Assembly (NCBI GenBank): GCA_030248065.1
Contig: JASAMV010004405.1
Span: 1-64,000, forward strand
Source: Rhynchonema sp. JSB1_4
Lineage: Eukaryota; Nematoda; Chromadorea; Monhysterida; Xyalidae
Length of the DNA: 64,000 nt
Direction of reading: 5' to 3'
Shown: positions 1 through 11,340 of the stretch, in pieces
How the letters are laid out: the number at the start of each line of letters is the position of its first letter
How positions within the stretch are numbered: the stretch's first letter is position 1
The notes under the pieces: generated by a model
What the model was told of the DNA's origin: nothing
The model's input: the letters and a program-made list of their open reading frames with translations, nothing else
The model's database searches: none
Program-made: the position numbers and the translations under genes

Positions 1-1041
1 TATTCTGTCAATCATGCTAGGGGTCTTCTGTTGTAAGAGCTGCTTCTATTGGGACGGGGGCTTCTATGAGAAGAATGACTGAAAGAAGAAAGAACATGTT
101 AACACGTTAATGCTCGTGTGCTACTGTCGATAAAACTCAACCTTGCTGGAATGACATGGTAACGCAAAATTACCAGCATACAACTGTCGAACCAAACCCA
201 GTGCTTTCTTGGCAACATTTTATCTCGAGCCCTCAGAATTTGTGAATTTTATCTGTATAATATAACTTTATAATTTTAGTCAAATCACAGTGATTGAGGC
301 AACACTATGCGTGCGATTAGGAGTTGTGTGTGACAGCTTGGCGGCAATCTAAACATTTAGTGTGCACGTTTACGAAAAAGACACAGAATTCGAAAATATA
401 GAACTGTATTTGTGTAAGGTGTGTTCATAATTCAATGTGGCATAGACTCTCTGTGCCAAGAGAAGCAGGTTCAGTGAGTGAAATAAGTTACAATGTACAG
501 AGCACGCACGGTATCGTAATAGATACATACAGTCAGCATCAACCAATACGCATATGGTACATCTGTGTTAAAACAACAAGATGAAAACTGCAATATTCTT
601 TAAATAATAGACGACCACAGGTATTTGTAACATCGTCGAACATATCACAATCGAACATGAACGCGCGCGCGCCGATAGAATATCTTTCTAACTTTCTCTA
701 CAAAAAAAGTTCAACAGAAGGCTCAAATGATCGGCGGAGAGACAGAGAGAGAGAGAGAAAAAAACAAAAATCGCAAGAACTGGAAGAAGAACAATTATGA
801 ATAACTAACGATTAGCGCAAATACGTGAATAGCGTGTTGTTTGTGGGTGTTTGTGTGAAGCAACAGCAACGGTGTGTGTATGGGAGTGCATCCAGTGCAA
901 TGTGTGTACAATCATTGGTCAATAAAAGAAACAAAATAATAAAACAACATGATCAACATTAACATAGTACACAAATACGTAATGCTAACGCAAGCACGAA
1001 GTTGAAAACGTATATAATCATCAATAATCATTTCTCATCAG

Positions 1042-1132
1042 TGGCTAACGCAAGAGGACAAGAATATACCCCCGTACAAACCGGCGGACTTCAAGAAGAT
1101 GCAGGACACAAGTTGGGTTACAGCGCAGTTAT
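1042..1132 (+). CDS. candidate coding exon, gene unknown
   Basis: This 91-base stretch is open in one frame. It is preceded by a good acceptor (tttctcatcag) and followed by a consensus donor (GTGAGT). The translation is rich in Lys, Pro and Asp, with the pattern NIPPYKPADFKKMQDTSW, and does not look like random AT-rich sequence. I do not recognise the family and found no partner exon. The AT-rich sequence after it carries AATAAA-like signals near 1240-1250. It may be a late exon of a plus-strand gene that begins before the window. What is seen is the frame and the splice sites; that it is a gene is inference. Confidence 0.35.
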
Positions 1133-2883
1133 GTGAGTAGGTAAAACTTGCAACACTTTAAAATTCTGTGGAAGATAATGATTCTGATGTTTTAAAAGAG
1201 CTTCTACAGTTCACTACAATGGCTATATATCTTACGAGACTATAAATAAACCAGATAAATTTTGAAAAATTCACTGTTTAACTGAAGAACAAGCAGAAGC
1301 AACAACAACAATCAAAGGTCTGACTACTGAACAGAAAACAATGAATAAGAAACAAGCGCAGCAGTTTGACAAAGTGGCATCTTGAGATCAATGGCGTGTA
1401 AAAATGAATGTCCGGGAGCTTCGACGCAATCGCTCAGAGTGAATCGTTATCATTTCGATTAGATAGACCCGAACCCGAAACCCGAAATACAAATTTTTTC
1501 TATGTTCGTGTTCGGGTCTCGGATTTCGAAAAAAACCGACAGTAACACACACATGATATTCGAAAATGTTTCGGCTTACAGAACAATTGTTCGCGTTGTG
1601 CAAAAACGAAACTTTTTCGAATACCGCATGTTTTGTGTTTCGGGTATCGGGGTTTTTTTAAATTTGTTTACGGAAAAATTATATTTCGGGTTTCGGGTCT
1701 ATCTGGGCGAGCCCTATAATAGTGATCAATATTCAAAATCGAGATTGCGACCGAATAGCCCGGATCCATTGAAGTATGCCGATGTGAACGGTACACGTTA
1801 TACATACATGACAATATATGAACCGACATGTGAACACGATTATAATGACAAGAAATGTGAGGTTTGCGTTTAGAGTTATACATGGTTAGAATGGACATTT
1901 GTCTCTGTAATGTGTATGTGCCGTTTTCTAATGCTCACACGCGGCATGTTCCCAGAATATGGTCTAGTGTAATCGTCAAATTCTCGAATTGCGACCCAAA
2001 GATTGTAAGATCAAATTTGGTTGCCCAGCAAGATCCGTGCGCGCCACAGAGTCTGATTTTACTACGCATTTCCGACACAAAAGGAACCTCCGTTTGAAAA
2101 CCAAAGATATGTGGCTTGCCTTGATCTTGAACGGCCCAAAATAATCTTCCAGTTTTTGGTTCTCAATTCCAGAATTTGACTATCGTTTGGAGCCGAGTGG
2201 CTGGCGTAAAACTTTCCAAATCCAACAAAAAGCATGTGATGACGCGACATAAAAAATAGCAAAAACACAGACGATCCCGTTTTGAGAGAGCAATGTTGTC
2301 CTGACTTATCTCATGTAATATTGACTCGACTCTATGGTACATTTGTAACTAGGCAACCACAGAAAATTGGTGTGTATACATGTACATTGTACGGACGAAG
2401 GTATGGGGCTACTGTTGTGGGTTATTATTCGTATTGAATGAATATTTTAAATTTGCCTTAAAATGCGTGCGCGCCTGGTCTATCTGACACACACGAACAA
2501 CTAATGAACTACGTACTGTACATATGTATGTTGTGGAAAGCTGATGACAAGAAATATGCAAATCGGACAGCTACCACACTTCGGCAGCGGTGGAGGAACT
2601 TTTGTGGACAAAAACTAGCTCCAAAATAACACAATTCTGATATTATTGCGAATAGGCCGCATAAATGTGACATTTATAGGTACCATATATCCAACAGAAG
2701 TCTCAATATGATATTTTTCATTGAAAAAAAAAACAACTTTCGTTAATTGAACAGAAAGATTGTACACATAAATTTAGACGTGTGTGATGCTAGTGTGGTG
2801 CAATTGTTGAATAACAAGCGCCGGGCGGAGCTGGAACGTTAGCGGATATATCGTACATCGATCCATCAATCGACATACGAGTG
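1133..2883. other. no gene recognised
   Basis: AT-rich sequence between the candidate exon and the 3' end of the CTDSPL2-like gene. Short open frames are present on both strands, but none has splice context or a recognisable motif. The part nearest 2883 probably includes the 3' untranslated region of the phosphatase gene. Confidence 0.4.
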
Positions 2884-5800
2884 TTAACCGGGCGGTAATA
2901 GTTCGCGAATTTTATATCGCTCGCGCAGAATTGGTCGAACGTCGGTGTCCTGAATCATCAAGGCAAACTATATATATGCTTTTACATGTGAAACTCAAGC
3001 GCACGCGAACCGAACACAGTTGGATGTTGCTGAATGACTTTCGTTTGGTCCTATTTTTCGATGGAGAGATGTGCAGCGTCAAGTTTGACCAGTGTAAAGG
3101 TTTGGGTTATGAGCGGACATGCAAATTTACAACGGTCAAACTTGGTGCCGACACTGCACTAAAACACAGACAAAAGTTTGTCAGTGCCAAGTGCGCCCCG
3201 TGTTTCGTCCGCATAAAATTCGGTGGCCGGACAATTGAGTAAAGCATGTTTGGGCAAGACCACTTTGAGCAAGAAAAAAGGGCAGAGCCAAAAGAGCAGA
3301 GGTCTTATGTCGTCCCAGTAGCTTAGACATACCGTAGATTGATTTTGGTATCAGGCTTAGGCTTAGTCATACACTTAGGCTTAGCTTTGTGCTTGAACTT
3401 AGGCTTAGGCCTTATTCGTTTTTAAATTCGGCTCTTTTGGTCCCTGCTCTTTTTCACTTGCTCAAAGTGGTCTTGCCCAGATGTGCTTTGCTCAATTGCC
3501 CGTCCGCATGAAATTCGTATTGCCTATTTGGATTTATGTAAAAACGTGTCGGTCGTATGAGGGACAAAAAGCTTTGAAAGAAGCACCGACCGCTTTTGCC
3601 AGCTCTTCCAAAAATGGTATTAAGTTCAGTAGCTCTTGGTCATTCTTGTCCTCGAACCAGCTCTCGATCGGTATACCATTATCCAGCTGGAATGCAACAC
3701 ATTACCATGATTTCATTTTATTTTAATTAAAAACGGCATTAATAATTTTAGAAAACTCAGAATTTAAACCTGGTAGCCAAACGATTGGGGCGAATTGTCA
3801 ACAATAACGGTTTTTGCTAAATCCCTGCCGAGAATGCGCAGATCCTTGATATAGTTGCCCTGTACACAAACGCAGTGATCCCGAAACAGACGATGCCTGG
3901 AAACGCAGGGTGGTATATACAGTATATGTAATGTTTATAAAGTGGCCCAAAAGAATTCTTGTATCACCCAGTGGCACCCAGACGTTCACAGGTCGGTGTG
4001 CCTGAACGAGAACTCTTGTGTTTGGTCGCATGTACAGTTCGAGTACACCCAATGGGTGGAACTTTCGAAACGGTGTAAACGTCATTTGGGTGCAAAGGTC
4101 GGTGGCAAGCTCGGTCGGTGTAAGCTCGGTGTAAACATAAAACATTGCCTGCTAAACATTTCACGTTTACGCCGAGCTTACACCGATCGAGGGTGGCATT
4201 TTCGAAACGGTGTAAAGGTCAGTTGGGTGTAAAGGTCGGTGGAAAGCTCGGTGTGAGAAAGTTCAGTGTAAGCTCGGCGTAAGCTTGAAACATTGCACGC
4301 TGAGCAAGCAGCAGACGCGCGTTTACAAACGAAAGGTCAAGACAACAGGTTTGCTGTACAAGCGTAAAGCGTTTGTCTGCAATCTGGTTAATTTAAGCTG
4401 GTTGCACAAACGCTTTAAAGGAATATTTGTAAATTACCAAACATTTCGCTGCAAGGCTGTTGAGAAATTGAACATCCATTGATGTCACTAACTGATCGCA
4501 GCACGAAATCAAAACGGCTCCATGAAAGGTTACGAAAGTCATAAATATCGTTTAAAACGCTTGTGCAAAAAGCCTAAACAAACAATATTGCAAACAAGCG
4601 ATTTACACTGGCACAGCAGACAGTCAAAGTTGACCTTTCGTTTAGAAACGCGCGTCTGCTGCTTGCTCAGCGTGCAATGTTTCAAGCTTACGCCGAGCTT
4701 ACACTGAACTTCCTCACACCGAGCTTTCCACCGACCTTTACACCCAACTGACCTTTACACCGTTTCGAAAATATCACCCCGAGTTTACACCGACTTTAAC
4801 GCCCAACTGACGTTTTCATCATATCGAACATACCAGCCAGTGCTCTTACCGTGCCCGTAGAGTAGTCTTGTACCTTACGAAGGTCATGCACGCAAACCCG
4901 ATCCAGCGTATGTTACATTTGAGAATGAGAACTAATTCTATAAAATCAACTGTGTAACTGCTAACACATCAATAGTGTACCTGATCAGTTTCTTGTCGGG
5001 ATCAAGTAGATTCATGAGTTTATCGGCATAGACGCGTTTGCTGGCGGTGAACACGATGATTTCGCACAGCGGCGACAGACGCTCGAGAAATTCGTGGAAG
5101 AATGGCCTAATTCGCACGTAAACCTGAAAATTCAGGTGAGTTCTTTGGTCAAACTAAGTGAACAGTTTTTCCCAATTTCCTCTGCCTGGTCAACCTTCTG
5201 TGTGTTCGGAAATCTTCTCTGAATCACTGGGATAAAGAATTTGGGGAGGTCGAATGTTTGGTGCTTGAGAAACCCCTGAATTCGTATGATCAAACGTTAG
5301 GGAAAACGTCAAGTTCAACCGGCCTCGAAGCCGAAGACAAGTTTTCTTACCATGTGGGCAATTACAAATGTGAACACACGGTGGCCGGACGATTGGACAA
5401 AGCAGGTTTGAGCGAGACCACTTTGAGCAAGTGAAAAAGAGCATGACCAAAAGAGCAGAGCACTTATTTTGTTCGAATAGCCTAGGCTTAGGCTGATTTT
5501 GATACCAGGTTTAGGCTTAGGCTCATACTTACGATTCGTTTTGTGTTTGGGCTCAGGCTTAGGCTTAGGCCTATTCGTTTTTAGGCTCTGCTCTTTTGGA
5601 CTCTGCTCTTTTTCGCTTGCTCAAAGTTGTCTTGCTCAAATGTGCTTTACTCAATTGCCCGTCCGCCGTGAACACACGGCCATCCACGTGTGCATGACTC
5701 ACTTGATAAATTTGCTCTTGAAAGTGCACCGGGAACGTCAGCGCGCTGTCGGACAATTCGGTCAGACTACAGTGTACGAGTGTTTCGTCCTGAAGTATGA

Positions 5801-8800
5801 AGAAAAATGATTATTGAAAATGTTGCCTAAATTTATAAACAGATATGCAAAGACGAACAAAAAACGCACCAAGTCGAGCACAAGTGAGAATTCGGGCGTT
5901 GACCTGGTCCGAATTGGCAATGCCGGTTGTTTCACCAGTGGGTCGTCATCATTCAGCGGTGGTAGGTGCTTGATGAAATAGTACCTGTGAGCGACGCAAT
6001 TGGCTATGTTTTTCTCAATTATTCTTTTAATCATGGAGATTATTCAAGTATGTAGTCGTCATCAACAAAACATGGTCGTAAGTGGACTTTTACTGGACGC
6101 GTCTGAGCTCACTGAAGCCGGACATTCTTAGTGGCATTTTTTCAAGTGTGCGTTTCAATGAACCGAATCTACAGTATGCATTGTATGAGAGTGATAAGAA
6201 CGGGCAGAATTTAGGACTAAAACACAATAATAGGGCCGCATCAACTTTAGAAGGAGCTTGAGCTGGTCAATTTCAAGCTAATCTTCGTTTAGCCGCATTT
6301 TGTGATTGACTTGCGTGTCGATTTTGACCATCGTTGTTCCCTTGTGTTCATGATGCAGATTCTTTAAATCGGTCGAAATTACATTGTTCGCCAAACCTAA
6401 CCACAAATGTGATCCAAACAAAATTTGACAAAGTCCGAAAGCTGAAAGTTGATACAGGTGTATTTTTGGATTTTAATTCCAGCGCCTCAACGTTCTGTGA
6501 TTCTCACAGTTTGGCCCGGGATCCCATTAGTACACAAGTCGGGGGCATATTGTCAAAAAATCGCAGCTTAGAATCCTGACAACGTTTTGCACGTGTCCAA
6601 ATTCAAGCCACTCACGGATCCATATAACTCTCCATATCAGCGAGCGTGACCGTGTGCGTCTCGAACGCGATGCCATCGCCAGCTGCCTCCTCATCCTCAT
6701 CCGCAACGTCGTGATAGTCGATCGTCGATGGCGTGTCGCTGTCGTGGCAGTGGCCGTTTACTGAAAAGTATGATGTTTACGTTTATCTTCATGAACATGT
6801 TCGTGTTTATCTTCGTGACCATGTACATACGTGTTTATCTTCATGCCTATGTTCATGTTATCTTCATGCTTATCTTCATGTTGATGTTTATGGACATGTT
6901 TATGTTCCTGTTTAGCATTGTGGATGTTCACGTTATGTTCATCGACATGTTTGTGCAGGAACAGCACTTTCCTTGTATTTGCCCATTTCAATTTCAACTT
7001 GAATATATCAGTCTGCGGTTGGTCCCGGACTTAGTGTTTGTTTAGCCACATGTTGACTGTGTATTTTCGGAAAATGTTTAACCACAAAACAATCGACCGT
7101 CGTGATAGTTGCTCCATAGTGGTCCATAGGAACAACTTATACGCCGCCAAAGGTTTAATGCTTGAATACTTTCCGTTAAGCTCAGTCAAAAAATAATCTA
7201 GTTTAAGTTCTTGACCGACCCACTGGACAATGTTTTAGGATGATTCGAGTAAAAAAAACCAGTTGCTTAGAAAATCTTTTGAAACATGTACCAGTCAATC
7301 AATGAGTGAACGCTACCACACAATCGGGCGCAGACCTACCTAAAACAGGGTGTCCTTGTACTTGATGTGGGTAGCAACTAGGCGGTGTTGCTTGCGTGAT
7401 GAAATCGGCCGATGCGATAATGTTCTCTCCGTCAACAATTGGGCTCGGCGCGCGTGGCGGCGGCGCTGCAAGGTGATGTTCTACGTGGATTGAGGATTTG
7501 TTAGTTTAACTATTTGTTTGAGATCGGGATTAAGAAAACGACATGGGCAGTAAGTAGTTTGAGACTAGACGGGACCCTTGCCTACGGCCCGGCTACAGCG
7601 CCGCGCCCGTGCCGTGCCACCCCTCCCCCCGAAGACCCGTTAGCATACCCAAAGCTACCCGTGAAAATTGACCCGTCCGCACCTCCGAGGGAGGGGGACA
7701 CAGACAGACATACATACATACATGCATACGTCTTCCTGTTTTAGTTGCATAGATTATGGCACAAAAATTTTCGCTCAGACCACTCAAACAGTAACGAAGG
7801 GCAGTAACGGGCGTGGACACAGGAAAGAAGCTGACATCGTCATTTTCTTGTTCGGGTCGATTTTTGGCACAACGTTGGGGCACTAATTTTGACCAGAGTA
7901 GAAGCTTGTCCCGACAGCTTATATTACGCTGGTCAAAATTTGTTCACACGACCCTCGGTTTTTGTCAATAAAACAAAAGTTACAGCGACACAACCCAACC
8001 ACCGCCAATAATATGCACTCACTATTAGAGCTCGCGTTTCGCACTTCATCGAATATCGGCGGCCTCTTGCTGCCGTTGACGTACTTTTCGAGTTTGACTA
8101 GATGATCACCGGATTCGGTACCGGACGTCGGACCGTTCACTAAAAATTTCGCGGAAAATTATTTCAGGCTTAAAAAATGAATGCAGAAGAAAACCGAAAA
8201 CGGCTGAGCCGCGTGTGAAGTCGCTAAGTTACGCTACACACATGGCTGTGTTATACAAGTGATTGAGTCCTGTCCGGTCCCATCTTTCCTTCAAAGCGTT
8301 TGCCAGTGTGGACGTTAAATCTACCACCGCTATCAGTTGGAAAAAACTGGTCAAAACCTGTTATCATTGAGAGTGGAACATAGAAAAGTTACGTGAGTGA
8401 CTACAGCAAGGTTGAACCGGTCACGAAGTTTGATACTTCGACCTAAAGTTTCGTTCATTGTGCGATAGGATCCGATAGGCCAACGGCTCAACAACACCCA
8501 ACACAAACCAATATGTTTGTCCACGCCATTCCGTCTTAGGCCATCGTGTTTGGTCTGTTGTCCACCACGTTGATGTCCCGCATCGTCAGTGGGGCCGTCA
8601 AGACCGTCGCAATGCCGTTTCGACGAAGGCGTCGAGGTCACGTGACCGATGACGTCATCATCCTCGTCGTGATCGATCGCGTCCAAATCGATGAATCGAT
8701 CGGATTGACCAGCGTACTGACGAGTGCCGACCACCACCGGCCGGCTGTGGTCGGCGAAATGGGTGGTGCTGCTGCTGTTGTGCTGTGCGTGTTTGCGCAC

Positions 8801-8959
8801 GCCGTTCCTGACACTTGAGGATGCCGACGGCCCGTTGGCGACCGGCCGCTCGTCAGACACGTTGCGTTCATCGATATCGATCAATTTCGCCGACTTGTCA
8901 TCGATGTTGCACCCGAACGATGCGGACCGCCTTCGTTTCAGCACGTGCACCCCATTCAT
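2884..8959 (-). CDS. CTDSPL2: CTDSPL2-like HAD-family protein phosphatase, complete in ten exons
   Basis: Exons in coding order: 8959-8509, 8139-8023, 7465-7340, 6760-6616, 5984-5870, 5789-5703, 5123-4981, 3896-3770, 3686-3591, 2949-2884. They sum to 1473 bases (490 residues plus stop), and all junction phases agree. The C-terminal half is unmistakable: the FIKHLPPL and [13 protein letters not shown] segments, then DETLVHCSL (together the catalytic DLDET motif, split by an intron after DL), [54 protein letters not shown], and the tail [18 protein letters not shown]. Family members dephosphorylate phospho-Ser/Thr in nuclear and signalling substrates. The N-terminal third is low-complexity and Ser/Asp-rich, as in vertebrate CTDSPL2 (466 residues). 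Introns carry two Mutator-like foldbacks, a GTGTAAA palindrome pair and a minisatellite. The start ATG at 8959 is the first in the open frame; an upstream exon is possible. Confidence 0.93.
3222..3507. mobile_element. foldback element with 9-bp duplication and TTAGGC-like loop (copy 1)
   Basis: Inverted arms of about 80 bases: GGCCGGACAATTGAGTAAAG at the left, CTTTGCTCAATTGCCCGTCC at the right. They flank a loop made of degenerate CTTAGG/TTAGGC repeats. The flanks are ATAAAATTC at 3213-3221 and ATGAAATTC at 3508-3516, a 9-bp duplication with one mismatch, as made by Mutator-like transposases. It sits in the last intron of the CTDSPL2-like gene. No transposase is present. The Mutator assignment rests on duplication length and long arms. 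Confidence 0.7.
4053..4195. repeat. GTGTAAA-family palindrome, short copy
   Basis: Arms contain GTGTAAACGTC, GGTCGGTGGCAAGCTCGG and their inverted counterparts (CGAGCTTACACCGATCGA). It abuts the longer relative at 4196-4782. Both lie in the intron of the CTDSPL2-like gene between exons ending at 4981 and starting at 3896. Confidence 0.6.
4196..4782. mobile_element. long GTGTAAA-family foldback element
   Basis: Left arm from 4196 (TTTTCGAAACGGTGTAAAGG) to about 4345 is repeated inverted at about 4634-4782. TGAAACATT sits in the left arm at 4286-4294 and its reverse complement in the right arm at 4676-4684. The inner part contains a second, smaller palindrome (CAAACGCTTTA and TAAAGCGTTTG). The arms match the three 226-bp copies at 45.8, 47.7 and 48.2 kb. 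Confidence 0.75.
5380..5668. mobile_element. foldback element with 9-bp duplication and TTAGGC-like loop (copy 2)
   Basis: Second copy of the element at 3222-3507, in another intron of the same gene. Arms start GGTGGCCGGACGATTG and end CAATTGCCCGTCCGCCG. It is flanked by a perfect 9-bp duplication, TGAACACAC, at 5371-5379 and 5669-5677. The loop (about 5480-5575) again consists of degenerate TTAGGC-like repeats. Two copies with independent 9-bp duplications support Mutator-type transposition. Confidence 0.78.
6775..6960. repeat. degenerate minisatellite, unit like GTTTATCTTCATG
   Basis: Imperfect tandem units built from GTTTATCTTCATG and CATGTTCATG run through the CTDSPL2-like intron just upstream of the exon at 6760-6616. 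The minus strand reads as a His/Asp/Glu/Lys-rich open frame, a by-product of the repeat and not a gene. Confidence 0.8.
7884..7941. repeat. paired AATTTTGACCAGCGTAA motif, 58-bp mini-foldback
   Basis: AATTTTGACCAGAGTA at 7884-7900 and TACGCTGGTCAAAATTT at 7925-7941 are inverted copies separated by about 25 bases, in an intron of the CTDSPL2-like gene. Similar pairs lie at 21123-21190, 47039-47105 and 51429-51482. Confidence 0.65.
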
Positions 8960-9519
8960 GCCAGCTTGCTACAGTTTGGGTTTATGCCCTTGTGTGGGTG
9001 GGTGTGGGTGCGCGCGCCTGCCTCAACACGCAGTCATATTGCGGCCGACGCTGACGGTGCAGTCAATCGATAATTGTAAGAGATTATATGTAGTATTGGC
9101 AACAGTATTGCGTTGTTGTGGTTATCGTTGGATTGTTTTCTTGTACTTTGATGATCATATAGCTGGTTGCTAACAGAGGGGCGTGGGTGCACAATTGATT
9201 TCCCTGAGGTGAAAAAAGTGGTTGTGCCACTGCTGTGTGTGCCGCTGCTGCAACGACAGGCACACTCTATCATCAATAATGTCCGCGTCCGATGTCCCGC
9301 ACGCGAACAACTGACTGCGCTGGGTTGGACCGTTGACAAGTTTAAGGCAGTATATGCCTTCCTGGTTGGTTGGATTAATCGAGCCTGCCTCTCTGCCAGC
9401 AGCAACCAGCCAAACAAAGTACGGGCTTTTTGTATACCGCGTTAATGCGCCCCCTGGCGGACTGCGCTTGTGGCTAGGGTTGGGTAGATTGGAACTGAAA
9501 AGAAACACTGTTCTTTTAA
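8960..9519. other. upstream flank of the CTDSPL2-like gene, no gene seen
   Basis: Mixed-composition sequence with a short TG-rich run near 8996-9010. It should hold the promoter and any 5' untranslated exon of the phosphatase gene, but I cannot point to a specific site. Confidence 0.35.
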
Positions 9520-10603
9520 AGCTGCTGGTCAACAACCCTTCGACCGCGCTTGATCTAGGGGGTAGAATATATAAACAAAGTTTGGACATCGTGTTACTCG
9601 ACCCTAATCTGGCGAGCCGATTGGTTGCTTCCTGATGTTTCACGGCCACGTTGAAGTTTGCACCTGGTGAAAAAAGCCGAAAAAATTTGAAACGCTGCTG
9701 TGACACAAATAGGCTGTTTCAAAGTCTGATACTAAAGTGACAGCAACCTCCAACATTGTGGCAAAAACCGCAATGCACAATAGCTATTGAAACGTCCGCA
9801 TTGTTGAATAAAAAGATAAAAGATTTCAGAAACCTGGCCATTTTTTGCTAGGATTTTCTACTCGTGTAATTTTAAGCCTCTGTGGTAAATGAAATAAGTT
9901 GTCAATTACAAATAAAATCCTCTAATTATCAAGTTCCTTGTTTGTGCTTCCCAGTTTTCAAAACCCTACACAGCTCACACAATGTTTACCACAACATGCG
10001 CAAGGCAGCCATTCTCTCAGCGCACACACAACGACAACACACAGCCGGCACAGCGATAACACAGCAATGTTTCACAGCTGGCCAGCTTTGTGTGTGTGCG
10101 CATTGGAAAGGCTGCCTTGCGCATGTTGTGGTAAACATTGTGTGAGCTGTGTAGGGTTTTGAAAACTGGGGAGCACAAACAAGGAACTTGATAATTAGAT
10201 GATTTTTATTTGTAATTGACAACTTATTTCATTCACCACAGATGCTTAAAATTACACGAGTACAAAATCCTAGCAAAAAATGACCAGGTTTCTGAAACCT
10301 TTTATTTTTTTATTCAACAATGCGGACGTTTCAATAGCTATTGTGCATTGCGGTTTTTGTCACAATGTTGGAGGTTGCTGTCACTCCAGTATCAAACTTT
10401 GAAACAGCCTATTCGTGTCACAGCAGCGTTTCAAATTTTTTCGGTTTTTTTTCACCAGGTGCAAACTTCAACGTGGCCGTGAAACATCAGGAAGCAACCA
10501 ATCGGCTGGCCAGATTAGGGTCGAGTAACACGATGTCCAAACTTTGTTTATATATACTACCCCCCAAGATCAAGCGCGGTCGAAGGGTTGTTGACCAGCA
10601 CCT
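9520..10603. mobile_element. 1.08-kb TTAA-flanked palindrome
   Basis: Almost the whole element is two inverted arms of about 520 bases. The outer ends are AGCTGCTGGTCAACAACCC and its inverted form, flanked by TTAA at 9516-9519 and 10604-10607. The arms diverge by a few percent, so this is not a simple assembly mirror. The centre (about 10062) carries AATGTTTCA at 10066-10074 between GTGTGTGCG-type sequences. The small open frames inside are arm shadows with no transposase motif. TTAA duplication suggests a piggyBac-type mobiliser. Confidence 0.8.
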
Positions 10604-10824
10604 TTAAGAACCAACTTTTCACACGTGAGTGATGTGATTTTGAGTGAACAATGTGCGTGCAGAGAAAGACTTTTATTTTTCTCGGTCAACGTTGCTCAGT
10701 CTGACTGTAGGCCCGTAACAATGATGCAAACAGAGCGCCCTGGGGCATTGAAACCGAATACTTTGAGCGCGCAGTTTTCATTAGCATTACGATCGTTTAG
10801 GCATGGTCAATGTAAACTACCTGG

Positions 10825-11340
10825 TCGGCAGCGGCGTAGGAGAGGGGTGCTTGGGGCGCCGGTATCCCCTCAGGCGGCCAGGAGGGAACCGTACCCTTTC
10901 CTAAAAGTCACAAGAAGGAAAAAGGACCCCCTAAATAGCAAGATTTCAATTTCGAACACTTCATATCAACAAAATCGCATGCTTCGCGCTTCAAATGCAC
11001 GCGTTTTCACTGGCTTCTGGAGGTTCCGGGAACAAAACGTCAAAATTTTCGTGCGCTACGCGCGTTTCTATTGCTTTGACTGATACAGGTTTCATAGGGC
11101 TCGTAGTACTGTGGTCAAATCCAAAGTCGTCAAATCACATGTATTACTTCTCGCGATCATTTGGGGCTGATGTGTTATTGCTCGATTTGAGTTGCAAGAT
11201 TGCAAGATTTGACGACAATACTATTTGCCTTTAAATGGGTGCCGACTTTTGAATAGCACAGGATAAAAACAACGTTTCGGAGATGGAACAAGTACCAGAT
11301 AAAAATGCCTTTTTGTCCGGGGGCCCATCTAAATTGGGAC
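10825..11340 (+). repeat. dispersed repeat, one of two inverted copies
   Basis: Contains GGCGTAGGAGAGGGGTGC, then GTTCCGGGAACAAAACGTC and GGATAAAAACAACG. A diverged copy lies in opposite orientation at 15130-15485. I see no intact protein; it could be a decayed retrotransposon tail, but nothing in the sequence decides that. Confidence 0.5.

Noticed and set aside
2931..3242. 103-residue plus-strand open frame
   Set aside because: It overlaps the last CTDSPL2-like exon on the opposite strand and runs into a foldback element; no motif.
3350..5575. TTAGGC-like tracts as true interstitial telomere arrays
   Set aside because: The units are degenerate and confined to loops of two transposed foldback copies, so they are not an internalised telomere.
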